Shown here: piece by piece, positions 16,197 through 27,100 of the stretch | How the letters are laid out: the number at the start of each line of letters is the position of its first letter | Position numbering within the stretch: position 1 is the stretch's first letter | NCBI RefSeq assembly: GCF_000372725.1 | Contig: NW_005199770.1 | Span: 677,063 to 741,062, forward strand | Origin: Emiliania huxleyi CCMP1516 | Taxonomy: Eukaryota; Haptophyta; Isochrysidales; Noelaerhabdaceae | DNA: 64,000 bases | Reading direction: 5' to 3' | Program-made: the position numbers and the translations under genes | Notes under the pieces: generated by a model | The model's database searches: none | What the model was told of the DNA's origin: nothing | Seen by the model: the letters and a program-made list of their open reading frames with translations, nothing else

Positions 16197-17281
16197 TCAA
16201 AGAGCGGCAACCGCTTCAGGTCGGCAGGGGTGAGAGTCGCCTACATTCGGGGCAGAGGCGCAGAGCTTGTGGGACGGAACCTCGAGGACTGCTCGCCCGC
16301 GTGGCGCTGCGGACGCCGGGTCGACTGCGCCGCTCAGAGCGCCGAGGCGCTGCAGCGCCGTCGCCACCAGCGGTGCCCCGAACCCGCATGGCGCCGCGCC
16401 CGCCGCGCCCGCCGCGCCCGCCGCCGGTGCACCGGCCGCGCCCGCCGCCTCGCGCGGCGGCGCCAATCGCACGTGTCTCCGGTCTCCCGCGCGCATCCGC
16501 CTGTACACCTCCCACAGATTTGCGCAGCGGGCGGACGGGCAGCCCGCCGGACCGCTCGCCTGAAGGAAGGAGGGAGAGAGTGCAGTCTGCCGCACGGCAG
16601 GGCGGGGGGAAGGCACGGCATCAGAGGGGAGGTCAAGGCTTCCAGTGGTCTCGAGCATGAGGGCTCCGCATCTAGTAAGGCTCGCGTCGGCATCGAATCC
16701 GTCGGGCGACTTTTGCATGCGGAACTCGTCGGTGAGCATCGCCTGGCGGGTGTGGGGCCGGAGGGCGGGGTGGCTTACTCTCACTCTCACTCTCACTCTC
16801 TAACTCTCGTGCCAGCCTGCCACCTCCGTCCCCTCCCCCACCCCAGGGCTCCGGCTCTCTGCTTTCGCGGCGGTGCCTGCAGCGCTGTGGTGTCGCGCTC
16901 GCCGCGCAGCGGCAGCAGCGTCGCCTCGGCGATGTCGCCCCCCTGCATCAGTCGCTCCTGACAGAGATGGAGGTGTGGCAGGGTGGGGAGAGGCGGCGGC
17001 GGCGGCGGCGGCGGCGGAGGGCGCGCCTCGTAGCTGCGGAGGGTCACGCCGGAGGAGGTGCCCTCGAGCAGGTAGGGCACCTCACTCTTCTCGTTGACGA
17101 CGACGAGTGCAGCGTGGTCCCAGCCCCGCCCGTCGCCCGAGAGGCCGTGCTTCGAGAGCCAGCAGAGCGCCGCCGCGGGCGGATGTAGGCTGCGACACGG
17201 CCTGTTGATCAGCACCACGTCGCCCGAGCGGAGGCTCCCGGCGATGAGTTGGTCGGCGGAGTTGTCGGTGAAGTAGGCCAT
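16197..17281 (-). CDS. Permuted papain-like amidase (YiiX/YebB-type, NlpC/P60 superfamily)
   Basis: ATG at 17281 gives MAYFTDNSADQLIAGSLRSG, then GDVVLINRPC, CWLSKHGLSGDGRGWDHAALVV and PYLLEGTSSGVTLRSYEAR. The order L-x-SGD, then WDH-aa-lVv, then YLLEgt-GV-LR is that of permuted NlpC/P60-like lipid or amide hydrolases, with His in WDHAALVV as a catalytic candidate. IAEATLLPLRGER follows a proline run. A second exon in another frame (about 16796 to 16197) continues with DEFRMQKSPDGF and NLWEVYRRMRAG and an Ala-rich end. The intron joining them was not fixed; a GC donor at the Leu-Gln before APPRKQ is likely. Substrate unknown. About 250-300 residues. Confidence 0.55.
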
Positions 17282-17373
17282 CAGTCTTGCACGGCGAGAC
17301 GATCGGCGTCGGACTTGCGAGCCAGTCCTGCAGAAAGTCGAGAAGAAACGTCGACCGTTGGGCCCTCAGCGGA

Positions 17374-18605
17374 GCTGGGAAGAGGACCGCCGCAAGCGGC
17401 GTGGCGTGGAGCGGTTGAGCATCCCTCCGGGGGGCCCTCTGCGCCGGGGAGGCGTTGTTGGAGGCTAGGACGCAAGCGTCCGTCGCCCTTTTTCAAACTC
17501 GGGGGGCCGCTCGGGCCCACTCCGCTACGCTCCGACCCGAATTTGGAGGGCCTGAAAAGTTTAAGGTGTTGCTGCGCAAAAGGGTGGGGAGCCGCGGCGG
17601 CGCCGCAGGCGCGGGCGCGCAGTGGAAGCACGCTAGCCATACATGTTCACGCAGAGGGTCGTGACGGCTCGAGGGTGCGCACACTAGCGGTCCACCGGAA
17701 TTTGTTGGCGTGCTGTCGCCGCGTCATCCGGCGGCTCCTCCTCTATGAGACGTCCGGGAGCACGCCCTGCCGTCAATCTCGACGAGCGCCGCACACCTGC
17801 GCGGACAGTGGGCAGACGTTGCCGCCTTGTGTCCTCGTGTGCCCGGAAAGCCTCGAGCCGGCGCGCACCGGTGGCAGCGCAGGATGAGGCGGCAGCAGTG
17901 GAGGGTTGGGGCGCATTTGAAGGCGCTGGCCCCGACGCGCCATTAACTGGGTCGGGGTGGTTCCTCACCCCTCTGGTTTCTTCAGTCAAGCGGGAAGAGT
18001 CTGTGCAAGGGGGGCGGATGGGGCTGGCTGCGTCACCCTGGAGCATGAAAGGTTCCTACAGTAAGGCTACTCGGGTACGCAGCACCTTGGCTTGGCCGCC
18101 GAGCGGGGAGGCGGTCGACGACGCGCAGCATGGCGGTGAGCGCAGCCTGACGACGCGTCTTGATGGACGGATCCTTCTGCCGACTGACCAGCTTCGCCCA
18201 ATCCTTGATCAGCGGCTTCGTCACCAACATGCGCTCGAGCCTCGAGAGGCGGAGCAGCCTCGATGCGATCCAGTTCGGCAGCTATCTTGTCGCGCAGCGC
18301 ATCGTCAAAAGGCAGCTTGTTGCAGGCGTCGCGCGCGTCCCGGAGGTCACGCAGGAGGCTCTCCATATGTGTTGCAATAGCCCACGGCTGGTTGGCTACT
18401 GCAGTGCTCCCGTAAAACGAAGCGATGGCTTGCCCCCGTCCACGGCGGACATCACATGGTTTCTGCACGGTATTCGGATTTTGCTATTTGCTCGTGTGGG
18501 GGTATACCAGATTTGTCAATGGTACCGCGTCTGCGACGCGGGCGCCTTGCGAGCAGAGCCCTTAGGCCACCCTTTCGATATCTATCTTGCGCGGTCATAA
18601 AATCG
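17374..18605. repeat. Copy A of a duplicated segment (R5)
   Basis: 17374-17690 and 18459-18605 are near-identical to 53165-53480 and 53711-53855. The stretch 17800-17900 also matches. About 560 bases between 17899 and 18459 are missing from copy B, the join lying at GGTT in both. No coding content was accepted, although minus-strand frames are open in the shared part. Confidence 0.85.
18033..18468 (-). pseudogene. Decayed gene fragment, possibly helical-bundle protein
   Basis: Two minus frames join into one plausible protein: SLLRDLRDARDACNKLPF and DALRDKIAAELDRIE in one, then RLLRLSRLERMLVTKPLIKD and WAKLVSRQKDPSIKTRRQAA in the other, the switch falling near 18255. The arrangement vaguely recalls the TFIIS N-terminal helical bundle (L-x-L start, LVxxWKxLV end). 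That is a weak suggestion. It lies in the part of repeat R5 absent from the second copy. Confidence 0.3.
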
Positions 18606-18611
18606 AGCTGA

Positions 18612-18696
18612 GTGGTTCCAAGCCTCGGCCAGGTGAGGTGGGTGGGGTGGAAAGAAGAGGCGACGGGAGGAACCGGCAGAGGATGCAGTGACGTGA

Positions 18697-18763
<67 letters not shown>

Positions 18764-19383
18764 CACACAACACACACACACACACACACCGCTCACCCAC
18801 GCGCACCGGGCCTTGCACTTTGAATGCCGTGGGGCTCCTGTCGTTAGACGTGGAGACGCGAGGGTTGCTGCCCCATCCAGGTTCCCTGGTCATGCTTGTT
18901 CGGGTACGTGTTTCGCCCGTCCCTGCCTGCCTGTGTCCGTCCACGTCGCCCGTCGGCAAAGCCGACGACCTATGGTGCTTAACACGCCGCTGGTTGGGGA
19001 GGACGCGCCGCTCGATGCTGCGACGGCGCTGGCGATGCGGCTTCCTGCACGCGGTCCCGGCGGGCAGGCGTGGCCCACAGCTCTTCGGCTCGCTCCGCTC
19101 GCCGGCGAGTTGGTTGGTTCAGTGTGCATTTTTGGCAATTCCACTGCAATTGTAAATTGGTATGTACGAACAACATGTAAGTCGCTCGCCACGATTGGAC
19201 GTGACGAGGGCCAGCCCCAATTGCAGCCGAGCACACAGCTCCCCTTACGCCCTCACAGTGCAGTGTCAAGTGTACATTATATCGAGCTGGGTGGTTCCAA
19301 GCCTCGGCCAGGCCGTGAGGTGGGTGGGGTGGGTGGATGGTTCCAAGCCTCAGCCAGGCCGTGAGGTGGCGGGGTGGGTGGGC
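18612..19383 (+). repeat. Three copies of a GGTTCCAAGCCTCGGCCAGG repeat
   Basis: A unit of about 46 bases beginning TGGTTCCAAGCCTC and continuing into GGTGGGTGGGGTGG occurs at 18612-18655 and twice in tandem at 19289-19383. No gene. Confidence 0.75.
18696..18789 (+). repeat. (CA)n microsatellite
   Basis: About 90 bases of CA repeats with two AACACA breaks near 18762-18770. Confidence 0.97.
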
Positions 19384-19645
19384 GGTACAAGATCGTGCGC
19401 CCGTCATCCAGTCAACCCTGGAGGCGGATTAGCGGCTTCTGTCCGACTCGCTCGCTGCACGGTTGGCTGCGGCGCTCCGGCGCAAGCCGACGCTCGGGAA
19501 GTGGCGCCACTCTGCGTGGCTGCCCTCCGGGCTTGTCCTTGGCTCTCCGACATCGATCGAGCACGCGTCCGACGAGCGGCTTGCCGTGCGGGTGGCTTCG
19601 TGTGTGGCTCTTGTCGAGAGCGTTTTGCGGCCCGCCGGGTGAGAG

Positions 19646-20240
19646 AATATGTGTCGTCTGATGTGTCACTGTGTACGTCATATCAGTCTTGATAACAAGC
19701 ACAGTCGATCCGTCGAAGCGATATACTCGTCACGTCACGCTGGACGCCTTGCAGCACGGAGCTCTGTGCAGGCAAAACAGGAAGAGCCGTGCGGCAAGAA
19801 GAGCTCGATATGGGGAGCGAGGACCGTCAAAGGTGCTCACCCAGGTTTCGGACGTCCGTCATGGTGCGGTCAGTTCCCCCCAGGTTTGACCGCGCAGGTC
19901 TCAAAACTCGTGGAGCACTCGTAGCCTTTCTGCGACTCTCTGCGTGTGCCCGACTCGGGAAGAGCAGATTTTGCAAGATATCTCAACGAGATCCGACATC
20001 TGCGCGGTCATTTTTGGAGTGATCTTACCGCGGCATGACGGAGTCTTGATACCTCTCGGAGCACCTCTAACGGTCCTCGCTCCCTATCGAGATCTTCTTG
20101 CCGGACGGCTCTTCCTGTTTTGCGGGGCGCGCTGAGCTCTGTGTCAAGCTCGAAGGGCAACGGAAACGAGTGCATCGCTTCGTTCGATAGACCGCGACCG
20201 TGCTTGTTACCAAGACCGATCTCACGTACACAGTTACACT
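19646..20240. repeat. Long imperfect inverted repeat (fold-back element)
   Basis: 19670-19890 reads as the reverse complement of 20009-20225 with perhaps 80 percent identity. Shared blocks include AAAACAGGAAGAGCCGT, GGGAGCGAGGACCGT and AACAAGCAC. A loop of about 120 bases separates the arms. Transcription would give a long hairpin. Minus-strand frames on the two arms start with related peptides for this reason only. Confidence 0.75.
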
Positions 20241-20591
20241 CGATTACACTCCAGACGTCCTGTCTCCCATCCGACAACCGACAAGACGCTGTCGTGAGCC
20301 AGCCGCTCTTGCGGCAGCCGTCAGCAGAAACCGAGCGCGTCGGGCGAGTGAGTGGAAATCGAGATGGCGAGCCGCCCGCCAGCCCGCTTGACGGCGCTGG
20401 AGCGACAGATTTTGGCTGAGGCTCCGAGGAGGCGAGAGCGAGCTCTAGAGGTGAATCGGTTTTGGCTCTAGTCCAGCTTGGTTAATCCTGGGGCTCAGTT
20501 GGCTGGAAAAGAAAAAAATCAGATGCAGCCTTCCACGAAACCGCGAGGTTCTAGCGAGCTCTGCGACCTTCCCGTGGCACCCACACCCCAG

Positions 20592-21429
20592 ATGCTCTTC
20601 CGTGTCTCCTGCGCGCTGCTCGCCGCCTCGGCGAGCGGCCTCACGCTCGGCCGCGCTGCGTCGACCGTGGCGCGCACGAGCGTGGCGATGAGCAGCATGC
20701 ACGACTTCTCGGGCACGACGATCGAGGGCAAGACCATGTCGCTGGGCGACCTGAAGGGCAAGCCGACGCTCATCCTGAACGTCGCCTCTCTATGAGGCAC
20801 GACGACCGAGGACTTCACCGCAATGAACGCCCTCGCCGACAAGTACGGAGACAAGCTCGCCATCCTCGGGTTCCCCTGCAACCAGTTCGGCCACCAGACG
20901 AACGAGGACAACTCGGAGTTCCTCAACACCCTCAAGCACGTCCGCCCAGGCAACGGCTTTGAGGCCGCCCCCACCGTCACCCTCTTCGAGAAGACGGACG
21001 TCAACGGCGCCGACGCCGCTCCGCTCTTCAAGTGGCTCAAGGCGTCGCATATGATCCCCTGCGACGAGGCGGGCGACACCAAGGGCAACGGCGTCGACGA
21101 CAACGACGCGCTCGTCCTGCCGCGCGGCAAGTTCGGCGGATCAACCGTCGTGCTGTGGACGCCGGTGGCGCGCTCCGACATTGCCTGGAACTTTGAGGCG
21201 AGCGGCCCCGCCGCCGCCACGCACCGCCGCCGTGCCGCCTGGCGCCATGACCCGCCTCTAGCGCCGCCACCGCCGCGCCGGCGCAGCCCCCCGCGTCGCC
21301 CACCCGCCCCCGCCCGCACCCCTCCGCTTGCAGAAGTTCCTGGTCGACGGCGACGGCAAGTGCGTCAAGCGCTACTCCCGCTACTACAAGACGGAGAAGA
21401 TCGCGGCCGACATCGACGCCCTCCTGTAA
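20592..21429 (+). CDS. GPX: Selenocysteine glutathione peroxidase (UGA at 20793-20795)
   Basis: Reduces H2O2 or lipid hydroperoxides with thiols. ATG at 20592 gives a secretory-type leader MLFRVSCALLAASASGLTLG. Exon 1 runs to 21197 and exon 2 from 21334 to TAA 21427-21429, 233 residues in all. The UGA falls exactly at the catalytic position in LNVAS-L-U-GTTTEDF (residue 68); the tetrad partners Gln98 (PCNQFG), Trp199 and Asn200 (IAWNFEKF) are all there, as is FEKTDVNGADAAPLFKWLK. The C-terminal exon KFLVDGDGKCVKRY is typical. The intron 21198-21333 has a GC donor (GCGAGC) and CAG acceptor. The chain is the long form with an oligomer-loop-like insert (DDNDALVLPRGKFGG). A candidate SECIS lies 140 bases past the stop. 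An upstream in-frame ATG at 20523 would give a longer leader. Confidence 0.9.
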
Positions 21430-21559
21430 GCGGGCCGCGTGGCGGCCGGCCGACACGCGCCTCTCGCTCCGTCGCGGGGGGCTGGCGGCACGGGCAATCA
21501 AAGGCGCGCCGCCGCTGTATTATTGCGGCGGCGGCGGCGCGCTGCGGGGGGAGAGCTTC

Positions 21560-21625
21560 AGGAGCGATGACGGCGGCGAGGCAACGCGGAGTCTGTTCCG
21601 CTTCTCGCGCGCTTGAAGTATCCTG
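21560..21625 (+). promoter_or_regulatory. Candidate SECIS element in the GPX 3' UTR
   Basis: AUGA at 21567-21570 and UGA at 21614-21616 can form the non-Watson-Crick quartet. Between them a GC stem (GGCGGCGAG with CTCGCGCGC, with bulges) leads to AA at 21583-21584, 12 bases after AUGA, and a small GCGGA/TCCGC hairpin tops the loop, as in form-2 SECIS elements. Read by eye, no folding energy computed. Confidence 0.6.
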
Positions 21626-22414
21626 CGCTCCCCCCCGGCCCCTGCTTGGTGTGAGCGATGCTTTCACCTCGGGGCCCCTGCAACAGCGCCAGCAACCCAC
21701 AAGCGGGCGCGAGGCGTGTGTGCGGCTATTTTCTTAGGTTCTAGGGCCAGGCACAGTATGTGGCGAAGGTCGCTGCTGTCTCACGGGAGAATACTCAATA
21801 CACACGAGTAACGAGTCACGCTCACTCACGGGCTGCAGACGTCTCCACAAACTTAGCTCAGACCCGCGCGTCGTCCCGGCACGCGCCCGCCAAGGCCGAG
21901 CGTTTTTGATCTCTGGATCTGTGGGGGGCCGAGCCGCCTCGGGGTGGCGGGCGGGCGGGCGTTTTGAAAAACAGAAAACAAGAGGGGGCCCGGGGGCCCG
22001 GGACCCCACTGGGAGTAGAAAATACGCCCAAGGGGGCCCAAGGAGGCGGCGCGGGGAAGCAGCATCAGGTGAGAGCAGGAAGGATGGCGCTTAGGGTCGG
22101 CTTTGAACAAGGCCGGCACCAACTTGATTCGTAGATGCGCGTCTCACGGCCGGACCGCGGGACGGGGAGGGAGGCGGGGGGTGGATCCGTAAATCCGTAA
22201 GTCCGTAAATCGTGTAACAAAAAACCACGAGAGACTCCCCCGCCGCACCTAGCTACAAGGCAGGCAGAGACACAGCACTCGCGACACGCTGAGAAGCCGG
22301 AGGCTGAAGCAGTGCGGGCGCAGGAGCGTGGAAGGGCTGCAGCCTGCCAGGTCTACCCAGGTCGCCAGAGTTGCCTTCGTACCTGCGCCGCGCCGCGCAG
22401 GTGACCCACCGTGA
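21626..22414. other. No gene supported
   Basis: 3' flank of GPX and spacer. Purine-rich minus frames and C-rich tracts only. ATCCGTAAATCCGTAAGTCC-type short repeats at about 22185-22215. Confidence 0.35.
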
Positions 22415-22681
22415 TCAGCAAGCGAGTCGGGAGGCGCCGCTCCCGCATGAGTCGCACCAGTTTGTCGCGCAGTGCTTGCCCGAAGCCGCCTCCTTGAAGT
22501 AGACGCTCGGGTCCTGGTGACGGCTGTGGTGGTCGCGGGCCCGCCCAAAGCACGAGTCTTCGAGGAAGAAGGGCTGCGGCCACCTCTGCCACGGCTCCGC
22601 GCCCCACATGGACCGGAAGATAAACTCGCGGTCGCGCAGCAGCGCCTGGCAGCGCTCGCACTTCGCGCAGCCCACCATCAC
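22415..22681 (-). CDS. Hypothetical Cys-rich small protein
   Basis: Minus frame MMVGCAKCERCQALLRDREF continues to KHCATNWCDSCGSGA. Two CxxC clusters (CAKCERC; HC-x4-WCDSC) separated by about 60 residues could bind zinc. No family recognised. It lies next to a MITE-like element, and the coding claim rests only on the spacing of the Cys pairs. Confidence 0.3.
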   Translation of the reverse strand: MMVGCAKCERCQALLRDREFIFRSMWGAEPWQRWPQPFFLEDSCFGRARDHHSRHQDPSVYFKEAASGKHCATNWCDSCGSGASRLAC

Positions 22682-22711
22682 AACCCGCGTCCGGCGGGCA
22701 CTCTGGGTTCC

Positions 22712-22927
22712 GGCTCCTAGCCGGATAGGGGGTCTGCACTGACTCGCGCCAAAACGCCTACCTACCTATCCCCAGGCCGCGCAGCGAAGCGAAAAAAGAT
22801 GAAAATAGGCGGTACCTACCTATTGCAGGGCCCTTTTCGCTTTTGGGCGAAACAAGACCAACCTACCTACCTATCTCACTGGGAGGGGCCAGCCAGTGGC
22901 GACAGACCCCCTATCCGGCTAGGAGCC
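22712..22927. mobile_element. MITE-like element with perfect 25-bp terminal inverted repeats
   Basis: 22712-22736 and 22903-22927 are exact reverse complements, beginning GGCTCCTAGCCGGATAGGG. Length 216. The interior is non-coding with CTAC runs near both ends. No clear target-site duplication was found outside the termini. Confidence 0.75.
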
Positions 22928-23267
22928 CGGGCCCTGGGCCACGGCCTGGGCTCGCAGGAGTCAGAAAGAATTTTCGAAGGCGCTCCCTCTTACGACACTG
23001 GCGCTGGGGGCACGGGACTGGCCGTGGGGTCGCCGTGGGCGTGGCGCACAAGAAGAATTTGAGTCGGAAAGACATTCCCGGTTTACTAGCGCGCACACTG
23101 GCACGAACACGCACATGCTCATAAATTGCACTCGCGGGAAAGAATTCAAAAGCCCGCTCAGCCGGCAGGCCTGCTGCACACACATACACACAGAACGAGC
23201 ATCAGTGTTGTTCCGATTTAGAGAGAAACACGCGCCCCCGGCCGACTGGTGACTCCGCGGGGAGACC
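22928..23267. other. No gene seen
   Basis: Spacer downstream of the PDZ-like gene. AAAGAATT-type motifs at about 22966 and 23141 and a CA-rich patch near 23175-23195. Confidence 0.35.
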
Positions 23268-23834
23268 CTACTTCTCTGCGTACCGGAGCTCCACGAGCCG
23301 GTTCAGCTCCAACCCGATCTCCGCGACCCCATTCTCCTCAGCGGTCTTGATCGCCGCCGTGAGCCGCTCCGCCGTCGCCGCCAAGTCCAGCGCCCGGGTG
23401 CTTTCGTGCAGTTCTGTCCCCTCGACCGACACGCTCACGATGGTGTCCTTGACCTGGACGCCAGACTCGACCAGCGGCGTGGTGACACCCGAGACCAATA
23501 CTAGGTAGGTCGCCTCCACGAGCCCGAGGCCTTCCACCTCTGATAATGGCAGCTTTGCCGTCGTCTTGCCGATGGCGAAAGCGGCCTCGCCCGAGCCCTC
23601 GGCCTCCGATAAGGATTTCGGAGGGTCGACGCCTCCAGCCTTGGCCAACTCGCGGTCCAGTATTTCGACGGCGGCTACGAAGGTGGCCTTGTCGACCGGA
23701 GGAACGTCGTCCCTGGCGGTGGGCTGACGCTGCATGCATGGCCTGGAGCGCGAGGCGCTGAGCTGACGCTGGGCGTAAAGTGTTCGCGCTGGCGGCAGCA
23801 GCCACGCGTTAGCCGCGACGAGTAAGCAAGCCAT
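23268..23834 (-). CDS. Plastid-targeted PDZ-like domain protein
   Basis: ATG at 23834; 188 residues. The leader MACLLVAANAWLLPPARTLY followed by an Arg/Ser/Gln stretch looks like a bipartite plastid signal, with a possible signal-peptidase site after Ala-Asn-Ala. After an acidic linker comes GLGLVEATYLVLVSGVTTPL, VESGVQVKDTIVSVSV and IGLELNRLVELRY, the beta-strand pattern of a PDZ domain (G-L-G carboxylate loop, V-D-I-V-V strand, closing L-V-L). It is divergent from the receptor gene. AAGAATT (23860-23866) lies 26 bases upstream. Partner unknown. Confidence 0.6.
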   Translation of the reverse strand: MACLLVAANAWLLPPARTLYAQRQLSASRSRPCMQRQPTARDDVPPVDKATFVAAVEILDRELAKAGGVDPPKSLSEAEGSGEAAFAIGKTTAKLPLSEVEGLGLVEATYLVLVSGVTTPLVESGVQVKDTIVSVSVEGTELHESTRALDLAATAERLTAAIKTAEENGVAEIGLELNRLVELRYAEK

Positions 23835-23889
23835 CTTACTCGTCGAAGTGCGGGGGGAAAAGAATTTTTCGCTGGACTGGGAGTGCGAA

Positions 23890-23995
23890 GGAGATAGAAC
23901 ACACCCCTCTCCTTAAAATCCCTGTGTGGTGGCGGCGTGCCGTCCTCCCATCCCTCCCTTGGGGTGTCTGTTTTCTTTCTTTTCTTTCTTCATCA
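23890..23995 (+). mobile_element. Retroposon R2, strongly 5'-truncated copy
   Basis: Only the last 100 bases of the family are present: CACCCCTCTCCTTAAAATCC through the CATCCCTCCCTTGGGG end and a TTTC-rich tail. Flanking duplication not convincing. It sits in the 315-base gap between the PDZ-like gene and the receptor, so it may influence their promoters. Confidence 0.65.
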
Positions 23996-24149
23996 CTCAA
24001 AAGGAAATCGCACAATACTTCAGGTTCCGCGAAAAAGAAATCGGTGTCCGAACTGGGGCTGCAAACTCGGCCGTCCGCATCGGAGCGCGCTGCTGCCGCA
24101 CCCCAGCCTGCGTGCGCATGTTGCTGAGGCACGCACGAGGGCTGCGGTG

Positions 24150-27100
24150 ATGCCGAGCCTGGCACACACGGTGCTGCTGGCACTGGCTGCCCATCCCAGC
24201 GATGGTGGATCGGACGCAGGGCTCAAAGTGAAGCCGCCGGGTCCTCCGCCAGATGGAGACCCGACTGAGGTGAAGGCAGCGACTGAGGTGGAGACAGCGC
24301 TCCTCGCGCCGAAACGGACTCAGCCCGCGTCGAACAGCGGCGAGTGCCCGTGCCTCGATGAGTATCCCGGTGGGTCGGCGCGCAGACCTGTCCTCCCTGA
24401 GGCGCTTCGCTTCCCGACGCCTGACGGATATGGCCTCGGGTGTGCGCCGCATGACCGAGGCCTCCCGCCGCTTTGTGACCCCTACACCTACGCGAATCGG
24501 ACGGCCCCCTCCTGGTGCTTCAGATCGTGGTGCTACGTTGATCCAAAGCAATGTGAGCTTCCGTCGATGGAAGGCAGGTACCTCTTTGGCGGTTCGGTCG
24601 CTTACTCCTACGCCACCTGCAACGAGTCCTTCACAGACAGCGACTCCCTGCACTCTGCATTCGAGGACTCGGTCGAGTGTATGTCCGAGTGCCAGAATCT
24701 GACGCGACAGCGCGTGGCCTTTGTGGTACACGGGACGAGGTCACACAGCTTCTGGCTCAAGATGTACGTTGATGCGATGACAGCCGGTCTCCACTTCGGA
24801 GTGCACGTCGACTGGTACGAGTGCGATGGCGATTCTCAGCGTCAGGCCAGTCGCATCGTCAGTCTGGTACATGACCACGGTCCGCATTTACCGCTCATCG
24901 TCACTATTCCAGACGAGCGAGTCGCGACACAGGTGACATGGGCCAAGGCGCAGGGCGTGCGGGTCTTCGGCATCAACACTGGGCTAGGCTCGTCAGCGGT
25001 GTCTTCGGTCGAGATGTTTGTGGCTATGAATGACACGTACGCTGGCGAATGGGCAGCATTTGGCCTGCTCAGCCTAGGCGTCAAGAAGCCCGTCTTTGTG
25101 GAGCATGGCACTGCCATTGGATGCGATTCGAGCGCCTCGGAGCAGCAGGATTCGACCCATCGCCGTCCCTCGACAGAGGCACCGGCGTGGGCGGAGCTGC
25201 GATGGAAAGGGTTCCGCAGCGTCTTTTTGAGAGCAGGGATCGAGCCGGCTCGTGTCTGCATCGGCGAGATGTCGTCATCAACCTCATGGGATCAGACGCT
25301 CGACGTGCACACGGCACAACAGGCGAGCACTTATGAGAGTCTCCCTGGCGCGGGCAGGCCGCCCGCCACACTTGTCACCCTTCCCACGCCAGTGACGTGT
25401 CCATGACGCGTCGGTTGCATGCCACGTCCACAGGCGGCTCTCGCGGACCCCAACATCGGCTTGATCGATAGCAAATGGGTGTCCGATATCCATCACAATG
25501 CGACTCATTCGGGCTACATCGTCCACTGCACACGTCCCTGCAAGTACGATGGCATCTTTGCAGCCGGTGATCAGAGCCTCATCCAAGTTGCGCATGCGCT
25601 TCAGGTGCACAACTGTTGGACGGGACCCCACTTGCAAGCGAGCGGCCTCGCAATGACCGCCCTTGCCGTCGTTGACGACTCAGAAGTTGCGCGGGCGCTG
25701 CTGCGAGATGGGAAGCTGCAATTCATCATCGACCAGCGTCAGTTTTTGCAGGCCTATTTGCCGGTCATGGTCGCTGTGACCGGAGGGAGGCTCACTGACA
25801 AGCTTGAGAGAGTCCACCTAGAGACCCTTGCCTTCATCGGTGAGGACGGCGTCTCGGAGGCCGTAGACCCCGAAAGCCTCGGCGCACCCCCGTGGACGGG
25901 TTTGGCGACGGAGGCTCAGCTTCAGCACCTCGAGCTTCAGCAGTTGAAGCCGAGTGCCGGGCGAGGCGGGGTCGAGGGCGGTGGCGGCGACGGAGGACGT
26001 GGGGGCGGCGGCGAAGGCGGACTCGGCGAGGGTGCATTTGCGAGAGGAGGAGTCGAAGCGGATTTCGACCCGAAATTGGTTCAACCGCTGATACCGTGGC
26101 CTGACATTTGCTCCGATGCCCACGCCCGCTTGGAGAGCTCCGATGCCCACGCCCGCTTCGATCACTGCGACTCAGGCGTCAATGGCGTCAATATTTGCGG
26201 CGCCTTTTGTGTCGCCGAGTCTATTTACGCCCACCGCCGGACCATACGCTGCGAGCAGATCACGGACGTGGCCCACTTTGCCTTGCTCTTCAACGGCAAC
26301 CGGGTCCACCGTTTGGATGGCGAGATGTACGGGAAACGCACCGAGCTTCTCGCTCGCGTGTGTACGATGAGTGTGAATCAGGTCGAGGACCAGGAGTTTG
26401 TCTTTGACAAGACATATCATCAGGGATCCTGGCTGAGCAATACGCAGATTTTGTGCGCACAGGATTCGCTCGGCATCCCCTTCTGCCCTCCAATCTCGGA
26501 CGTTGCGATCGCCGAGCAAGCCGCCCACGCCGCTCGCGAGGCGGCGGAGCGAGCCGAGGCCGAGCGAGCGCAAGAGGCATTCCGCGCCGAGCAGGCGGTG
26601 ATGAAGCAGACCAAGACGGTCCTCATCTTCGTGTGCATCTTCCTCTTCTCGGTGCTGGCGGTCTGCACGTATGTGCTGCTCATGCGCATCCGGAAGGAGC
26701 GGCGCGCGCAGGCGGAGCACTTGGCGCTCAACCATCGTCGCGCGCACGCGGCGATCAGCTCGCTGCGCGAGCTGCAGGCGCCGATGGTGCTCATGCGCTT
26801 CTCGGACTTCCGTGCGCTCGGCGGGCTGGCGTCGCACGAGGAGGCACGCCAGCGGTCCTTGCTCCACGTCCTCGACACGCACGACGACCTGTGCGCCTTT
26901 CTCAGCGACCACTCGACCGTGTTCTGCTCCCACCAGTGGCTCGGCTTCCGGCACCCCGACGTCAACAACGTGCACTTCCGCAGTATCGTTGACGCTTGCG
27001 ATGCCCTCTGCGAGCAGGAGGGGCTCGCGCCCGAGTCGCTGTACGTCTGGCTAGACTACCACAGCATCCAGCAGCGCAACACGCATGTGCAGTCCCTCTT

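Noticed and set aside
18033..18468. TFIIS/IWS1 N-terminal domain gene
   Set aside because: The resemblance is limited to a few helical positions, and a frameshift is needed to join the halves.
20793..20795. TGA as evidence that the GPX gene is broken
   Set aside because: The codon is at the catalytic selenocysteine position, the flanking sequence is conserved and a SECIS candidate follows.
22353..22739. 128-residue minus frame
   Set aside because: It runs through the MITE terminus and has no protein-like features; the overlapping Cys-rich frame is the better candidate.
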